A stretch of DNA of 64,000 nt from Candidatus Promineofilum glycogenicum (GCA_016707605.1 JADJHJ010000015.1:179550-243549); one strand, 5' to 3'. Counted from the first letter of the stretch, positions 7,647 through 15,189 are shown. A program made the numbers and translations. The notes: a model not told the origin generated them from the letters alone.

Positions 7647-9002
7647 TCAAATACTCAACTCTTCATAGCGCCGCCAGACTTTGGTCGCCAGCTCGCGGCT
7701 GCGGGCGGTGATGGCCGCCTCGTCCAGCGTCAGCAGTTGCCGGTCGCGCATCAGCACCCGGCCGCCGACGATGGTCGTCGTCACCATGCTGCTCTCGAAG
7801 CCGAAGATGAGATGCCAGGGCAGGTTGCCGGCGGTCAGCGGCGTTATGGCGTGGTAGTCCACGAAGATGACGTCGGCCGCCGCGCCCACCGCCAGCCGCC
7901 CCAGCGGCAGATCGGGCCAGAACACCTCGGCCAGCGCCCGGTTGTTGTAGACGGCCATCTGCGCCACGTCCATGCCGTTCATGCGCCGCGGGTCGCGGTG
8001 GGCCTGCTTGTGCATGAAGTAAGCCTCTTTCCACTCGGCCCACATGGCGTTGCCCATGCCGTCGTTGCCCAGGCAGACGGGGATGCCCAGCCGCAACATG
8101 CTCTCCACCGGGGCCGCGCCGACGGCGTTGTTCATGTTGCTGCGCGGCTGGTGGGTCACCCACGTGCCGCTCTCGCGCAGCAGTTCCATCTCCCGCCCGT
8201 CAACGTGGACGCAATGGGCGACGATGCTGCGCGGGCCAAGGACGCCCAACGCCGCCAGCCGGTCGACGACGCGCCGGCCGTGCTGCTGGCGCGAGTCGTA
8301 CTCGTCGGCCTCGTGCTCGGCCACGTGGATGTGGCAGCCCATCCCCAGCCCCTGCGCCGCGGCCACAGAGCGCTCCAACGTCCGGTCGCTGAGCGACAGC
8401 GAGGCGTGCAGGCCGAACGTGGCCCGCAGCAGATCGCCGCCGCGTTCGGCCACGGCGTGGCCAAAGCGCACGTTCTCGCTGATGCCCGCCTGCGCCCCGG
8501 CCGGGCCGTTGCGGTCGGTCACTTCGTAGCACAGCACGGCGCGCACGCCGGCCTGCTCCACCGCGTCGGCGATCTGATCGAGCGAGCTGTCGATGGCGTT
8601 GGGGCTGGCGTGGTGGTCGATGAGCGTCGTCGTGCCGTGCTTGATGGCGTCCACCAGGCTGACCAGGGCGCTGTACTCCACGTCGATGTCGAGCAGCGCC
8701 CGGTCGAGCCGCCACCACAGCCGCTCCAGGATGTCGGGGAAGTCCTTCGGCGCGGGGCCGGGAATGGCCATGCCGCGGGCGAACGCGCCGTAGAAGTGAG
8801 TGTGGGCGCAGATGTTGCCGGGCATGACCAACTGGCCGCGCGCGTCCAGCCGTTCGGCGTCGGGGTAGCGCGGGCCGAGTTCGGCCGCCGGGCCGAGGTC
8901 GTGGATGCGGCCGTCGCGCAACAGCAGGGCGCTACTCTCCAGAAGCTCGTTCGGATCGTTCCAGGTGATGAGGCGGGCGTTGTCGATGAGGAGGTCGGGC
9001 AT
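7647..9002 (-). CDS. ssnA: SsnA-type amidohydrolase
   Basis: A 451-residue metal-dependent hydrolase with the ADE/ATZ/TRZ-like barrel. Zinc ligands are visible as HTH at 67-69 (GNICAHTHFYGAF), CHIHVAEHE, IVAHCVHV and LGNDGMGN. The stretch LWWRLDRALLDIDVEYSALV followed by GTTTLIDHHASPNAI is what I associate with SsnA, a putative aminohydrolase tied in many anaerobes to selenium-dependent purine hydroxylases. No such partner genes are in this window. A TAGAAT box 6 nt before the ATG suggests a leaderless transcript. The natural substrate is unknown. Confidence 0.85.
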   Translation of the reverse strand: MPDLLIDNARLITWNDPNELLESSALLLRDGRIHDLGPAAELGPRYPDAERLDARGQLVMPGNICAHTHFYGAFARGMAIPGPAPKDFPDILERLWWRLDRALLDIDVEYSALVSLVDAIKHGTTTLIDHHASPNAIDSSLDQIADAVEQAGVRAVLCYEVTDRNGPAGAQAGISENVRFGHAVAERGGDLLRATFGLHASLSLSDRTLERSVAAAQGLGMGCHIHVAEHEADEYDSRQQHGRRVVDRLAALGVLGPRSIVAHCVHVDGREMELLRESGTWVTHQPRSNMNNAVGAAPVESMLRLGIPVCLGNDGMGNAMWAEWKEAYFMHKQAHRDPRRMNGMDVAQMAVYNNRALAEVFWPDLPLGRLAVGAAADVIFVDYHAITPLTAGNLPWHLIFGFESSMVTTTIVGGRVLMRDRQLLTLDEAAITARSRELATKVWRRYEELSI

Positions 9003-9008
9003 GGGACT

Positions 9009-9037
9009 ATTCTAAAGACCTCAGAGGTTTGCGGCAA
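9009..9037 (-). promoter_or_regulatory. Promoter TTGCCG-17-TAGAAT for ssnA
   Basis: On the minus strand, -35 TTGCCG (9032-9037) is 17 nt from -10 TAGAAT (9009-9014), which ends 6 nt before the start codon. The -35 lies in the centre of the palindrome at 9015-9051. Confidence 0.55.
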
Positions 9038-9051
9038 ACCTCTGAGGTCTT
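9015..9051. repeat. Perfect palindrome between ssnA and trxA
   Basis: AAGACCTCAGAGGTTTG, a 3-nt loop, then its exact inverse. Its centre TTTGCGGCAAA supplies a -35-like TTG hexamer in both directions, so it may act as a divergent promoter core. Confidence 0.9.
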
Positions 9052-9058
9052 ATATAAT
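9029..9058 (+). promoter_or_regulatory. Promoter TTGCGG-18-TATAAT for trxA
   Basis: -35 TTGCGG (9029-9034) and -10 TATAAT (9053-9058) with an 18-nt spacer. Transcription would start near 9065, about 100 nt before the thioredoxin ATG. Confidence 0.55.
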
Positions 9059-9162
9059 GTCCTTCTGACACTTGTGGGTAAGAATGAAACGAACAGCCGC
9101 GTCTACGGCCTATAGCTGGTGGATCGCGAAGCGCTCTAAGCTCTAAGGAGATAAAAAGGATA

Positions 9163-9501
9163 ATGGCCAAGCCACTTGATGTTACCGATGCCGATTTCCA
9201 GAAGGAAGTCTTGGAATCCGACCTGCCCGTGCTGGTCGACTTTTGGGCCGACTGGTGCCACCCCTGTCGGATGATCGCCCCGTCCGTGAAGGAAATCGCC
9301 TCGGAGCAGGAAGGCTTGCTGAAGGTGGCCAAGATCGACGTGGACGAGAACCCGGCCGTGCCCGGTCGCTACCGCGTCATCGGCATCCCGACGCTGATGC
9401 TCTTCAAGGGTGGCCAGGTCGTCGAGCGCATCGTCGGCGCCCAGCCCAAGGAGCGCATCCTGGCCCAGGTCATGCCGCACCTGGAGAAGACTGCGGCTTA
9501 A
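9163..9501 (+). CDS. trxA: Thioredoxin with WCHPC active site
   Basis: A 112-residue thioredoxin (VLVDFWADWCHPCRMIAPSV, then cis-Pro loop VIGIPTLMLFKGG). The fold and length are standard and no signal peptide is present, so it is cytoplasmic. The active site reads WCHPC rather than the usual WCGPC; a His at this position is found in DsbA-type proteins and raises the redox potential there, so this thioredoxin may be more oxidising than normal (inference). TAAGGAG at 9144-9150 fits the ATG at 9163. A long leader of about 100 nt separates promoter and gene. Confidence 0.92.
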   Translation: MAKPLDVTDADFQKEVLESDLPVLVDFWADWCHPCRMIAPSVKEIASEQEGLLKVAKIDVDENPAVPGRYRVIGIPTLMLFKGGQVVERIVGAQPKERILAQVMPHLEKTAA

Positions 9502-9504
9502 GGA

Positions 9505-9630
9505 AGCAAGCAGTAGGTCAGTAAGCCAGTGGGTCAGTAGGTCAGTGCAGAAGCAATTGACCTGCTGACCTTTTGCATACTGACCTACTGACCCACTGAC
9601 CCACTGACCCACTGACACTGACTGACCACT
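9505..9630. repeat. Palindromic repeat, GACCTACTGACCCACTGACC family
   Basis: Iterated GTCAGTAGGTCAGTGG units on the left are mirrored by TGACCTACTGACCCACTGAC units on the right around GCAATTGACC. Copies or parts recur at 40453, about 42960 and 52740. Confidence 0.85.
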
Positions 9631-9634
9631 GACT

Positions 9635-10549
9635 ATGGAACTCGCCCTCATGCTCGAAGGTCAGGACGGCCTGACCTGGCCGCGCTGGCAGCGCATCGCC
9701 GCGGCGGCCGAAGACCTGGGCTTCGCCGGCCTCTACCGCTCCGACCACTACACCAACGCCACCCCGCCCGACAAAGAGTCGCTGGAGCTATGGGTCTCGC
9801 TGACCTGGCTGGCCGGCCACACAAAGCGCCTCGAATTCGGCCCGCTCGTCTCGCCCGTCTCCTTTCGCCACCCGACGCTGACGGCGCGCATGGCCGCGGC
9901 CGTGGATGACCTGTCCGGCGGGCGGCTGACGCTGGGCCTGGGCGCGGGCTGGCAGGCGCGGGAGCACAACAACTACGGCTGGCAACTGCTCGACGTGGGG
10001 CCGCGCTTCGCCCGCTTTGAAGAGGGGTTGGAGGTCGTCACCCGGCTGCTGAACAGCGACACGCCGGTGGGCTTCGACGGCGCGTACTACCACCTGCACG
10101 ACGCCATCCTGCTGCCCCGACCGGCGCGCCCCGGCGGCCCGCCCATCCTCATCGGCGGCAACGGGCCAAAGCGCACGCTGCCGCTGGTGGTGCGCTATGC
10201 GACGGAGTGGAACGGGGTCTTCCTGTCGCCGGCCGACTACGCCGAGCGTAACCGGCAACTGGACGAGATGCTAATCGCCGCCGGGCGCGCGCCGGAGTCG
10301 GTGCGCCGCTCGCTGATGGCCGGCTGCGTCTTCGGGCGCGACGCGGCCGAAGTAGAAGCCAAAGCCGCCCGCCGCGGCACGACGCCCGACAAGCTGCGCG
10401 CCGGGGGCAAGGTGGCCGTGGGCGACGGGGCGGAGATCGCCGACCAACTGGCCGCCTGGGCCGCCGCCGGCGTGCAGCGGATCATGCTCCAGTGGCTCGA
10501 CCTGGACGACCTCGACGGCCTGGCCGCCCTGGCCGCGGCCGTGCTATAG
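9635..10549 (+). CDS. LLM-class F420/FMN-dependent oxidoreductase
   Basis: A 304-residue bacterial luciferase-like TIM-barrel protein. Typical segments are MELALMLEGQDGLTWPRW, GFAGLYRSDHYTN, the strand RLEFGPLVSPVSFRHPTLTA, LSGGRLTLGLGAGWQ and PPILIGGNGPKRTLPLV. Members use F420 or FMN to oxidise or reduce small substrates such as alcohols, sugars or antibiotics; the GGGRLTLGLGAGW type in this phylum is usually called F420-dependent. The presence of an F420:NADP oxidoreductase 2 kb away supports that. The substrate cannot be given. No ribosome site is seen; the repeat runs up to the ATG. Confidence 0.85.
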   Translation: MELALMLEGQDGLTWPRWQRIAAAAEDLGFAGLYRSDHYTNATPPDKESLELWVSLTWLAGHTKRLEFGPLVSPVSFRHPTLTARMAAAVDDLSGGRLTLGLGAGWQAREHNNYGWQLLDVGPRFARFEEGLEVVTRLLNSDTPVGFDGAYYHLHDAILLPRPARPGGPPILIGGNGPKRTLPLVVRYATEWNGVFLSPADYAERNRQLDEMLIAAGRAPESVRRSLMAGCVFGRDAAEVEAKAARRGTTPDKLRAGGKVAVGDGAEIADQLAAWAAAGVQRIMLQWLDLDDLDGLAALAAAVL

Positions 10550-10556
10550 GAAAGGA

Positions 10557-10641
10557 AGCTCACGCAAAGGCGCAAAGGGGCAAAGACGCCAAGAAGAATG
10601 CTTTTCTCCTTGCGCCTTTCTTTGCGTTCTTTGCGTGAGCT
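10557..10641. repeat. Palindromic repeat, CGCAAAGGCGCAAAG family
   Basis: Left AGCTCACGCAAAGGCGCAAA and right TTCTTTGCGTGAGCT are inverted. It sits between the convergent flavin oxidoreductase and the 154-residue unknown protein. Confidence 0.88.
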
Positions 10642-10645
10642 CTTC

Positions 10646-11110
10646 TTACTCAGTCGGCGGCTGCTTTTCGGTCGGGGGCTGCTGCTGGGCCGGGGTGAAC
10701 TGGTTGGCCAGCTTCTCCAGCTCGGTGCTCAGCCAGCGCAGGCCGCTGACCACACCTTCCTGCGCCTTGCGGCCCATGTCGCCCGTCTCGACGCGCTCCT
10801 TCACGACCGTGGCCTCTTCCTTCACGCGCGAGGCCGCCGGGCTGTCCTTGGCCTCGTGGAAGACGCGCTCCACCTCGTCGGCGAAGGTCCTCATGCCGGC
10901 GCGCAGCTCCGTCTCCATGCGACGCGCCTCTTCACTGTTGAAGGCGCTTTGCAGCGTGTCGCCGAACTGGCGGCCGAGGCGCTTGAACTCTTCCATCAAA
11001 TCGGCGCTGGCGTGGGCCGATTTGGCCGCGCCCGGCGCGTCTTCCTCGATCGGGATGTCGATCTTCAGACGCTCGTCCTCTTTCAACTGGTCAATAATCG
11101 GGTCACTCAT
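10646..11110 (-). CDS. Conserved hypothetical acidic helical protein
   Basis: A 154-residue soluble protein rich in charged residues. Residues about 30-135 read as amphipathic helices (LMEEFKRLGRQFGDTLQSAF, then MRTFADEVERVFHEA), and the C-terminus is a Pro/Gln-rich tail with a duplicated QPPTEK. AAGGAGCGCC stands before the ATG. No enzyme motif, membrane helix or signal peptide is present. It may be a scaffold or coiled-coil protein; I do not recognise it. Confidence 0.75.
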   Translation of the reverse strand: MSDPIIDQLKEDERLKIDIPIEEDAPGAAKSAHASADLMEEFKRLGRQFGDTLQSAFNSEEARRMETELRAGMRTFADEVERVFHEAKDSPAASRVKEEATVVKERVETGDMGRKAQEGVVSGLRWLSTELEKLANQFTPAQQQPPTEKQPPTE

Positions 11111-11151
11111 CGCTTGGCGCTCCTTGCCGTCGCATGACTTAATTAACTGTC

Positions 11152-11260
11152 GCCTCTCCCATAGGGAGAGGGTTCTCTCGTCCCCTCGCCCTATGGGAGA
11201 GGGTTAGGGAGAGGGTTCTCTTGTCCCCTCGCCCCGTGGGAGAGGGTTAGGGAGAGGGTT
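11152..11260. repeat. Tandem repeat, GGGAGAGGGTTAGGGAGAGG family
   Basis: Three successive units of CTCGCCCTATGGGAGAGGGTT type with short palindromic cores (CCCTATGGGAGAGGG). The same family occurs at 22904, 37214, 42479, 43712, 45495 and in frame at 57346. Confidence 0.85.
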
Positions 11261-11314
11261 CTTATCACTATCAACCTTCTATACGCACTACCCTTCACCC
11301 CGGTTGCGCCCCCC

Positions 11315-12289
11315 TTACTGCAACTGCCGCAACGACAGATTATCCACGAACCAGCCGTTGTTGGCGATGGCATAACGCCCGCGGAAGCCGACGCCGACGG
11401 TCATTTTCTGGGCGCTGGTGACGGTGAAGGTGTGGCTGAGCTTGTTCCGGGTCAGGTAGTTGTTGGCGACCCAGCCCGTGCCGCCCGACCCGGCGATGAG
11501 CGCCGCTTCGCCCGCGTTGGGGTCGCTGGGAGCTACTTTCTGGTCGTTCTCGTACTTCTCGAACACGTCCGAGAAGAAGTTGGCTTCCAGTACGTAGGTT
11601 CCCGGCTGCAAGTCCACGTCCGTCACCAGACGCATACTCAGCGCCCCCTGCTCGCGGAAGACCTTCAGCGTCGTCGAGCCTTCGAAGATGTAGAGGCTGT
11701 GCTCCTCCGGCGGCAAGAAGGCGGCCGGGAAGACGCGCGTGTCCGGCCGCACGTACACGTCCCAGGCGTTGCTGCCAAAGCCGGTCGGCCCCTCCTGATA
11801 CTCGATGCGCCAGCCGTTGGGCGCGTGCAGCTCGGCGATGCCGTTCTGGTTCGTGAACCCCTCCTCGAATGAGCCGTTGGGCAAGATGTTCTCGCCCAGC
11901 GTCGGGTTGGGGGAGAGGGTCGGCGGCGCGGCCGTCGGCGGCACGCGGGTGGCGGCCGGGGCGCTGGTGGTCGGCGCGGTCGTCGGCGGAAGGGCCGTGG
12001 CCGTGGCCGCCAGCGTCGGCGATGCTGCGGCCGTCGGCGACGCCTCCGGCGTGGGCGAGGCGGGCAGCGGCGTGGCCGAGGGGGCCGTGGTGGACGTGGG
12101 CGCGGGCGTATTGGTGGGGGGGATGATGATCGGCAGCGGTGTCCAGGTGGCCGGCGGGGCCTGCGTGGCGACTTCGGCCACGGACGTTGCCGCGCCCGGT
12201 TCCGCGCCGCCGCAGGCGACCAGGGCCAGACTCAGCGCGGCCAGTACCGCCAGAGCCAGCGGGGAGCGATGATGTTTCAAGAATTGCAC
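11315..12289 (-). CDS. Lipoprotein with Pro/Thr linker and carbohydrate-binding-like domain
   Basis: A 324-residue lipoprotein starting at GTG 12289 after GGAGGAAGTCC. The signal ends in the lipobox LALVAC, giving Cys26. Residues about 30-135 are a Pro/Thr/Ala linker of the kind used to cross a thick envelope. The C-terminal domain (ENILPNGSFEEGF to WFVDNLSLRQLQ) has the start and end of CBM-like jelly-roll domains that bind sugars. Ligand unknown. It has no evident operon partner. Confidence 0.8.
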   Translation of the reverse strand: MQFLKHHRSPLALAVLAALSLALVACGGAEPGAATSVAEVATQAPPATWTPLPIIIPPTNTPAPTSTTAPSATPLPASPTPEASPTAAASPTLAATATALPPTTAPTTSAPAATRVPPTAAPPTLSPNPTLGENILPNGSFEEGFTNQNGIAELHAPNGWRIEYQEGPTGFGSNAWDVYVRPDTRVFPAAFLPPEEHSLYIFEGSTTLKVFREQGALSMRLVTDVDLQPGTYVLEANFFSDVFEKYENDQKVAPSDPNAGEAALIAGSGGTGWVANNYLTRNKLSHTFTVTSAQKMTVGVGFRGRYAIANNGWFVDNLSLRQLQ

Positions 12290-12413
12290 GGACTTCCTCC
12301 AGGCAATGGGTGTGCTGTCGCCGCCGGGCGTCCGCCCGACGGCAGGCCGATTGTATGCCCGGTGGCGGGGCCGGGCAACGGCGGTGGGGCGGGGCTGTGT
12401 CGAATTCTCATAC

Positions 12414-12489
12414 TTAGGGATTAGGTGTTAGGGATTAGGGAAGAGCGCTCTTCCCTAATCCCTAATCCCTAATCCCTGATCCCTGATCC
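12414..12489. repeat. Palindromic repeat, TTAGGGA arms with GAAGAGCGCTCTTC core
   Basis: Iterated TTAGGGATTAGGG on the left, core GGGAAGAGCGCTCTTCCC, iterated TAATCCC on the right. Its end lies 3 nt before the -10 box of the next gene. Confidence 0.9.
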
Positions 12490-12492
12490 AGC

Positions 12493-12498
12493 TACAAT
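12493..12498 (+). promoter_or_regulatory. -10 box TACAAT, leaderless spacing to R2lox gene
   Basis: TACAAT ends 6 nt before ATG 12505 and directly follows the TTAGGGA-type repeat, so any -35 element would lie inside the repeat. Confidence 0.5.
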
Positions 12499-12504
12499 CC
12501 AAGC

Positions 12505-13422
12505 ATGACCCACACCACCTTCGCCACCACCACCCGCGGCCTGCGGCGCGACGCGCCGGCCATGCGCCTGTATGAGAAAGCCAAGCGGCTGGGCATCTGG
12601 AACCCCAGCGACATTGACCTGAGCCGCGACCGGGCGCACTGGCTGGCCCTGGCCGGCGACGAGCGCGACATCCTATTGCGGCTGACGGCCATGTTCCAGG
12701 CCGGCGAGGAAGCGGTGACGCTCGACCTGCTGCCGCTGATCATGACCATCGCCGCCGAGGGGCGCATCGAGGAGGAGATGTTCCTGACGACCTTTCTCTT
12801 TGAGGAGGCCAAGCACACTGACTTCTTCGGCCGCTGGCTGAGCGAGGTGGCCGCATCCGATGCGGTGGCCGTCTCAGACGTGGATCTGTCACGCTACCAC
12901 AGCGACAACTATCGCGCCGTCTTCTACCACGCCCTGCCGGCGGCACTGGGCGCGCTGCAAACCGACCGCTCGCCCGCGGCCCAGGTGCGCGCCGCCGTCA
13001 CCTACAACATGCTCGTCGAAGGGATGCTGGCCGAGACGGGCTACCACGCCTACTTCACCGTCCTGGAGCGGGCCGACCTGATGCCCGGCACGCGCCGCGG
13101 CATCGCCCTGCTGAAGCAGGACGAGTCGCGCCACATCGCCTATGGCATCTACCTGCTGTCGCGGCTGGTGGCCGAGGACGCGGCGCTGTGGGAGGTGCTG
13201 GAAGAGCAGATGAACGCCCTGCTGCCGGCGGCGCTGGGCGTCATCGGCGACGTGTTCGCCGCCTATGACCCGGTGCCGTTTGGTCTGGTGGAGGAGGACT
13301 TCATCGACTACGGCCTGGCCCAGTTCCAGAAGCGCGTCGGCCGCCTGGAGCGGGCGCGGGGACTATCGCTGGCGGAGATTATGCGGGCGACTAACAGCGT
13401 CATTGAGCGGGATGATGGCTGA
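12505..13422 (+). CDS. R2-like ligand-binding oxidase (R2lox)
   Basis: A 305-residue ferritin-like protein of the R2lox family, relatives of ribonucleotide reductase R2 that hold a Mn/Fe centre and a bound fatty-acid-like ligand. The metal ligands can be placed as E68, E101, H104, E172, E207 and H210 (GEEAV, FEEAKH, VEGMLAE, DESRH). The pair V71 and Y167, which in known R2lox proteins form an ether cross-link, is also in place. The radical Tyr pattern of true R2 is not needed here. The gene stands alone, so it is unlikely to be the R2 of a reductase operon. Its reaction is unknown. Confidence 0.9.
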   Translation: MTHTTFATTTRGLRRDAPAMRLYEKAKRLGIWNPSDIDLSRDRAHWLALAGDERDILLRLTAMFQAGEEAVTLDLLPLIMTIAAEGRIEEEMFLTTFLFEEAKHTDFFGRWLSEVAASDAVAVSDVDLSRYHSDNYRAVFYHALPAALGALQTDRSPAAQVRAAVTYNMLVEGMLAETGYHAYFTVLERADLMPGTRRGIALLKQDESRHIAYGIYLLSRLVAEDAALWEVLEEQMNALLPAALGVIGDVFAAYDPVPFGLVEEDFIDYGLAQFQKRVGRLERARGLSLAEIMRATNSVIERDDG

Positions 13423-13446
13423 TGGGGCGCGGGTCAGCAACCTTCA

Positions 13447-13465
13447 CGCGGGTTGCCAACCCGCG
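13447..13465. repeat. Short palindrome CGCGGGTTGCCAACCCGCG
   Basis: A 19-nt palindrome with the GCTAC flank seen in the element at 50390. The flank contributes the TAG stop of the methyltransferase reading from the right. Confidence 0.8.
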
Positions 13466-14254
13466 CTACGTGCGGCGGGCGACGAACAGCCCTTCGCGCA
13501 AGTGGAAGGTGGTGACACCCTCCACGCGCGGGTCGAGGAAGGCCCGCGCCATTTCGGGGGCTTGCAGCAGCATCGCCCGCAGCCGCGTCATCTGCATCTC
13601 CGGCGTATGGCGGGCGGCCCACGTCTCGAACGTCAGCCGCTTGTCGAGCGTCTCCGTGGCCTCCACGGCCAGCCCAGCGGCGGCCAGCGCGTCGGCCCAC
13701 TCCTCCACGCTCAGGCAGCGGACGTGGCTGGGGTCGCGCAGCTTCTCGAAGGCGTTGACGTAGGCCCCGGCCAGGCGCTCGCGGTCGGCCCGCTTGCCGC
13801 GCAGGCGGCTGCCGGGCACGACGTTGTCCACCACGGCCAGCAGCCCGCCCGGCCGCAGCACCCGCGCCGCCTCGGCCAGAAAGCGGCCGGCGTCGGCGAA
13901 GTGGTGGGCGGCGATGCGGCAGGTGACCAGGTCGAACGCGCTGTCGCCGAAGGGCAGGTCGTCCACGTCGCCGGCGGCCCAGACGACGTTGGCCGCGCCG
14001 CGCTCGGCGGCCAGCCGCGCCGCGTGGGGCAGCATCTGCGGCGTCAGGTCCAGCCCGACGACGGCGGCCACGTGGGGGGCCAAGGCCAGCGCCGTGTGGC
14101 CGGCGGCCGTGGCCACGTCGAGGGCGCGCCACGCCGGTTGCGGCGCGGTTAACTCTACCAGTCGCGCCAGGCTGGCCCCCTGGGCGTGGGTCGGGCTGCT
14201 GACGTAGGCGGCGGCGTTGGCCCCGAACTGCTGGCGGACGCTTTGTTTGCTCAT
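13466..14254 (-). CDS. Class I SAM methyltransferase (internal start of the joined frame)
   Basis: If made separately, this 262-residue enzyme starts at ATG 14254 (MSKQSVRQQFGANAAAYVSS), the normal start of such methyltransferases. SAM motif I is DVATAAGHTALALA, the acidic loop follows at GLDLTPQM, and RVLRPGGLL is the post-motif. No ribosome site precedes this ATG because the repeat ends just upstream. Substrate unknown; UbiE-like sequence suggests a small molecule or quinone. Confidence 0.6.
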   Translation of the reverse strand: MSKQSVRQQFGANAAAYVSSPTHAQGASLARLVELTAPQPAWRALDVATAAGHTALALAPHVAAVVGLDLTPQMLPHAARLAAERGAANVVWAAGDVDDLPFGDSAFDLVTCRIAAHHFADAGRFLAEAARVLRPGGLLAVVDNVVPGSRLRGKRADRERLAGAYVNAFEKLRDPSHVRCLSVEEWADALAAAGLAVEATETLDKRLTFETWAARHTPEMQMTRLRAMLLQAPEMARAFLDPRVEGVTTFHLREGLFVARRT

Positions 14255-15109
14255 GGAGCAGAAATTAACGCAAAGGCGCAAAGACGCAAAGAAAAAGCCC
14301 GGATCTCTCCGGGCTTTGCGTCTTAGCGACTTAGCGTCTTTGCGTGAGTCTTTGATGACGCGGCTGGCGGCCATGGGCGCGGGCACGTGGTGGATGCCGC
14401 TGTTGCTGGGCATCGTCGGCCGCGTGTGGGGCCGGCCGGTCGGGTGGCGGCGCTCGGCGATGGGCACTATCGGCTCGTCATCATCCACCGGCGTAATCTG
14501 CGGCGCGCGGCGCTGGGTCATGGCCGGCTGCGGCGCGGCGACCGGCTTCCGGCGCGCGGGCTGCGCCTGGGCTTCGGCTTCGGCCTCGCCGGCCAGGTCG
14601 AACAGGTGCTCGCCGGCCACCGAGAACGCGCCGATGAACAGGATGCGCGTCAGCAGCACCAGCGCGGCGACGAAGATGGGAACCAGCGTCAGCAGCGTCT
14701 CGCGCCCCAGCACCTCGTTGCCGAAGTCGTGGCTCAGGAGCGTCAGCGACACCGCCCACCAGGTCATGACGGCGTTCATCGTTGCGCCCAGCAGCCAGGC
14801 GCCCATCAGATACCAGACGGCCTTAGGCTCGTCGGCCCCCCGTTCGGGGGTGAAGAGCCGGGCCAGCCCGGCAAAGTCAATCGCGCAGAAGGCGATGGCT
14901 AGAATCGTGGCCCAGGTGACGCCGAAGAAGGCCACCTCGCCCAGAAGACTGTTCAGCGCGTAGCGCGTCGTATCGAAGTTGAAGATTTCAAACGCGACGA
15001 GGGCGACCACAAGAATGAGTCCGATGACCGTCTTGCGTGACGCGCTCGTGGTTTGCAGTTCGACCGGTTGCGAGCCGGCGAACCGGTTGAAAAACCGTTC
15101 TTGCTGCAT
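13466..15109 (-). CDS. Membrane protein joined in frame to a class I methyltransferase
   Basis: One uninterrupted frame of 547 codons. The start at 15109 has TAGGAGAAAGGGTG before it. Residues about 1-235 are a membrane protein with four predicted helices (TVIGLILVVALVAFEIF, FFGVTWATILAIAFCAIDF, YLMGAWLLGATMNAVMTWWA, LTLVPIFVAALVLLTRILF) and a Pro/Arg-rich tail. About 30 residues then come from a CGCAAAGACGC-type repeat (RKDAKSLRRKARRDPG). The last 262 residues are a SAM-dependent methyltransferase of UbiE/Methyltransf_11 type (ALDVATAAGHTALALAP, DVDDLPFGDSAFDLVTCR, RVLRPGGLLAVVD). Probably two genes whose separating stop was removed when the repeat arrived; a real fusion cannot be excluded. 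Confidence 0.7.
   Translation of the reverse strand: MQQERFFNRFAGSQPVELQTTSASRKTVIGLILVVALVAFEIFNFDTTRYALNSLLGEVAFFGVTWATILAIAFCAIDFAGLARLFTPERGADEPKAVWYLMGAWLLGATMNAVMTWWAVSLTLLSHDFGNEVLGRETLLTLVPIFVAALVLLTRILFIGAFSVAGEHLFDLAGEAEAEAQAQPARRKPVAAPQPAMTQRRAPQITPVDDDEPIVPIAERRHPTGRPHTRPTMPSNSGIHHVPAPMAASRVIKDSRKDAKSLRRKARRDPGFFFASLRLCVNFCSMSKQSVRQQFGANAAAYVSSPTHAQGASLARLVELTAPQPAWRALDVATAAGHTALALAPHVAAVVGLDLTPQMLPHAARLAAERGAANVVWAAGDVDDLPFGDSAFDLVTCRIAAHHFADAGRFLAEAARVLRPGGLLAVVDNVVPGSRLRGKRADRERLAGAYVNAFEKLRDPSHVRCLSVEEWADALAAAGLAVEATETLDKRLTFETWAARHTPEMQMTRLRAMLLQAPEMARAFLDPRVEGVTTFHLREGLFVARRT
14264..14348. repeat. CGCAAAGACGC repeat read in frame
   Basis: Palindromic arms TTAACGCAAAGGCGCAAAG and CTTAGCGTCTTTGCGTGA surround AGCCCGGATCTCTCCGGGCT. 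Read on the minus strand it has no stop in the frame shared by the two flanking coding parts. Confidence 0.85.
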
Positions 15110-15189
15110 CACCCTTTCTCCTATTTTTCTCAACAATCGCGGGTTCCTCTCTGGCTCCATTCCCACCCCATACCCCATACAGGAAGGAG

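Noticed and set aside
7434..9068. 544-codon plus-strand frame
   Set aside because: Opposite strand of ssnA and of a palindromic repeat; long only because of high GC.
11152..11260. Regular repeat units considered as a CRISPR array
   Set aside because: Units are contiguous and palindromic with no unique spacers of constant length, and no cas genes are present.
12414..12489. TTAGGG-type iterations considered as telomere-like or origin iterons
   Set aside because: They occur as mirrored arms around a core at many intergenic sites, with no dnaA/rep gene or AT-rich unwinding region.
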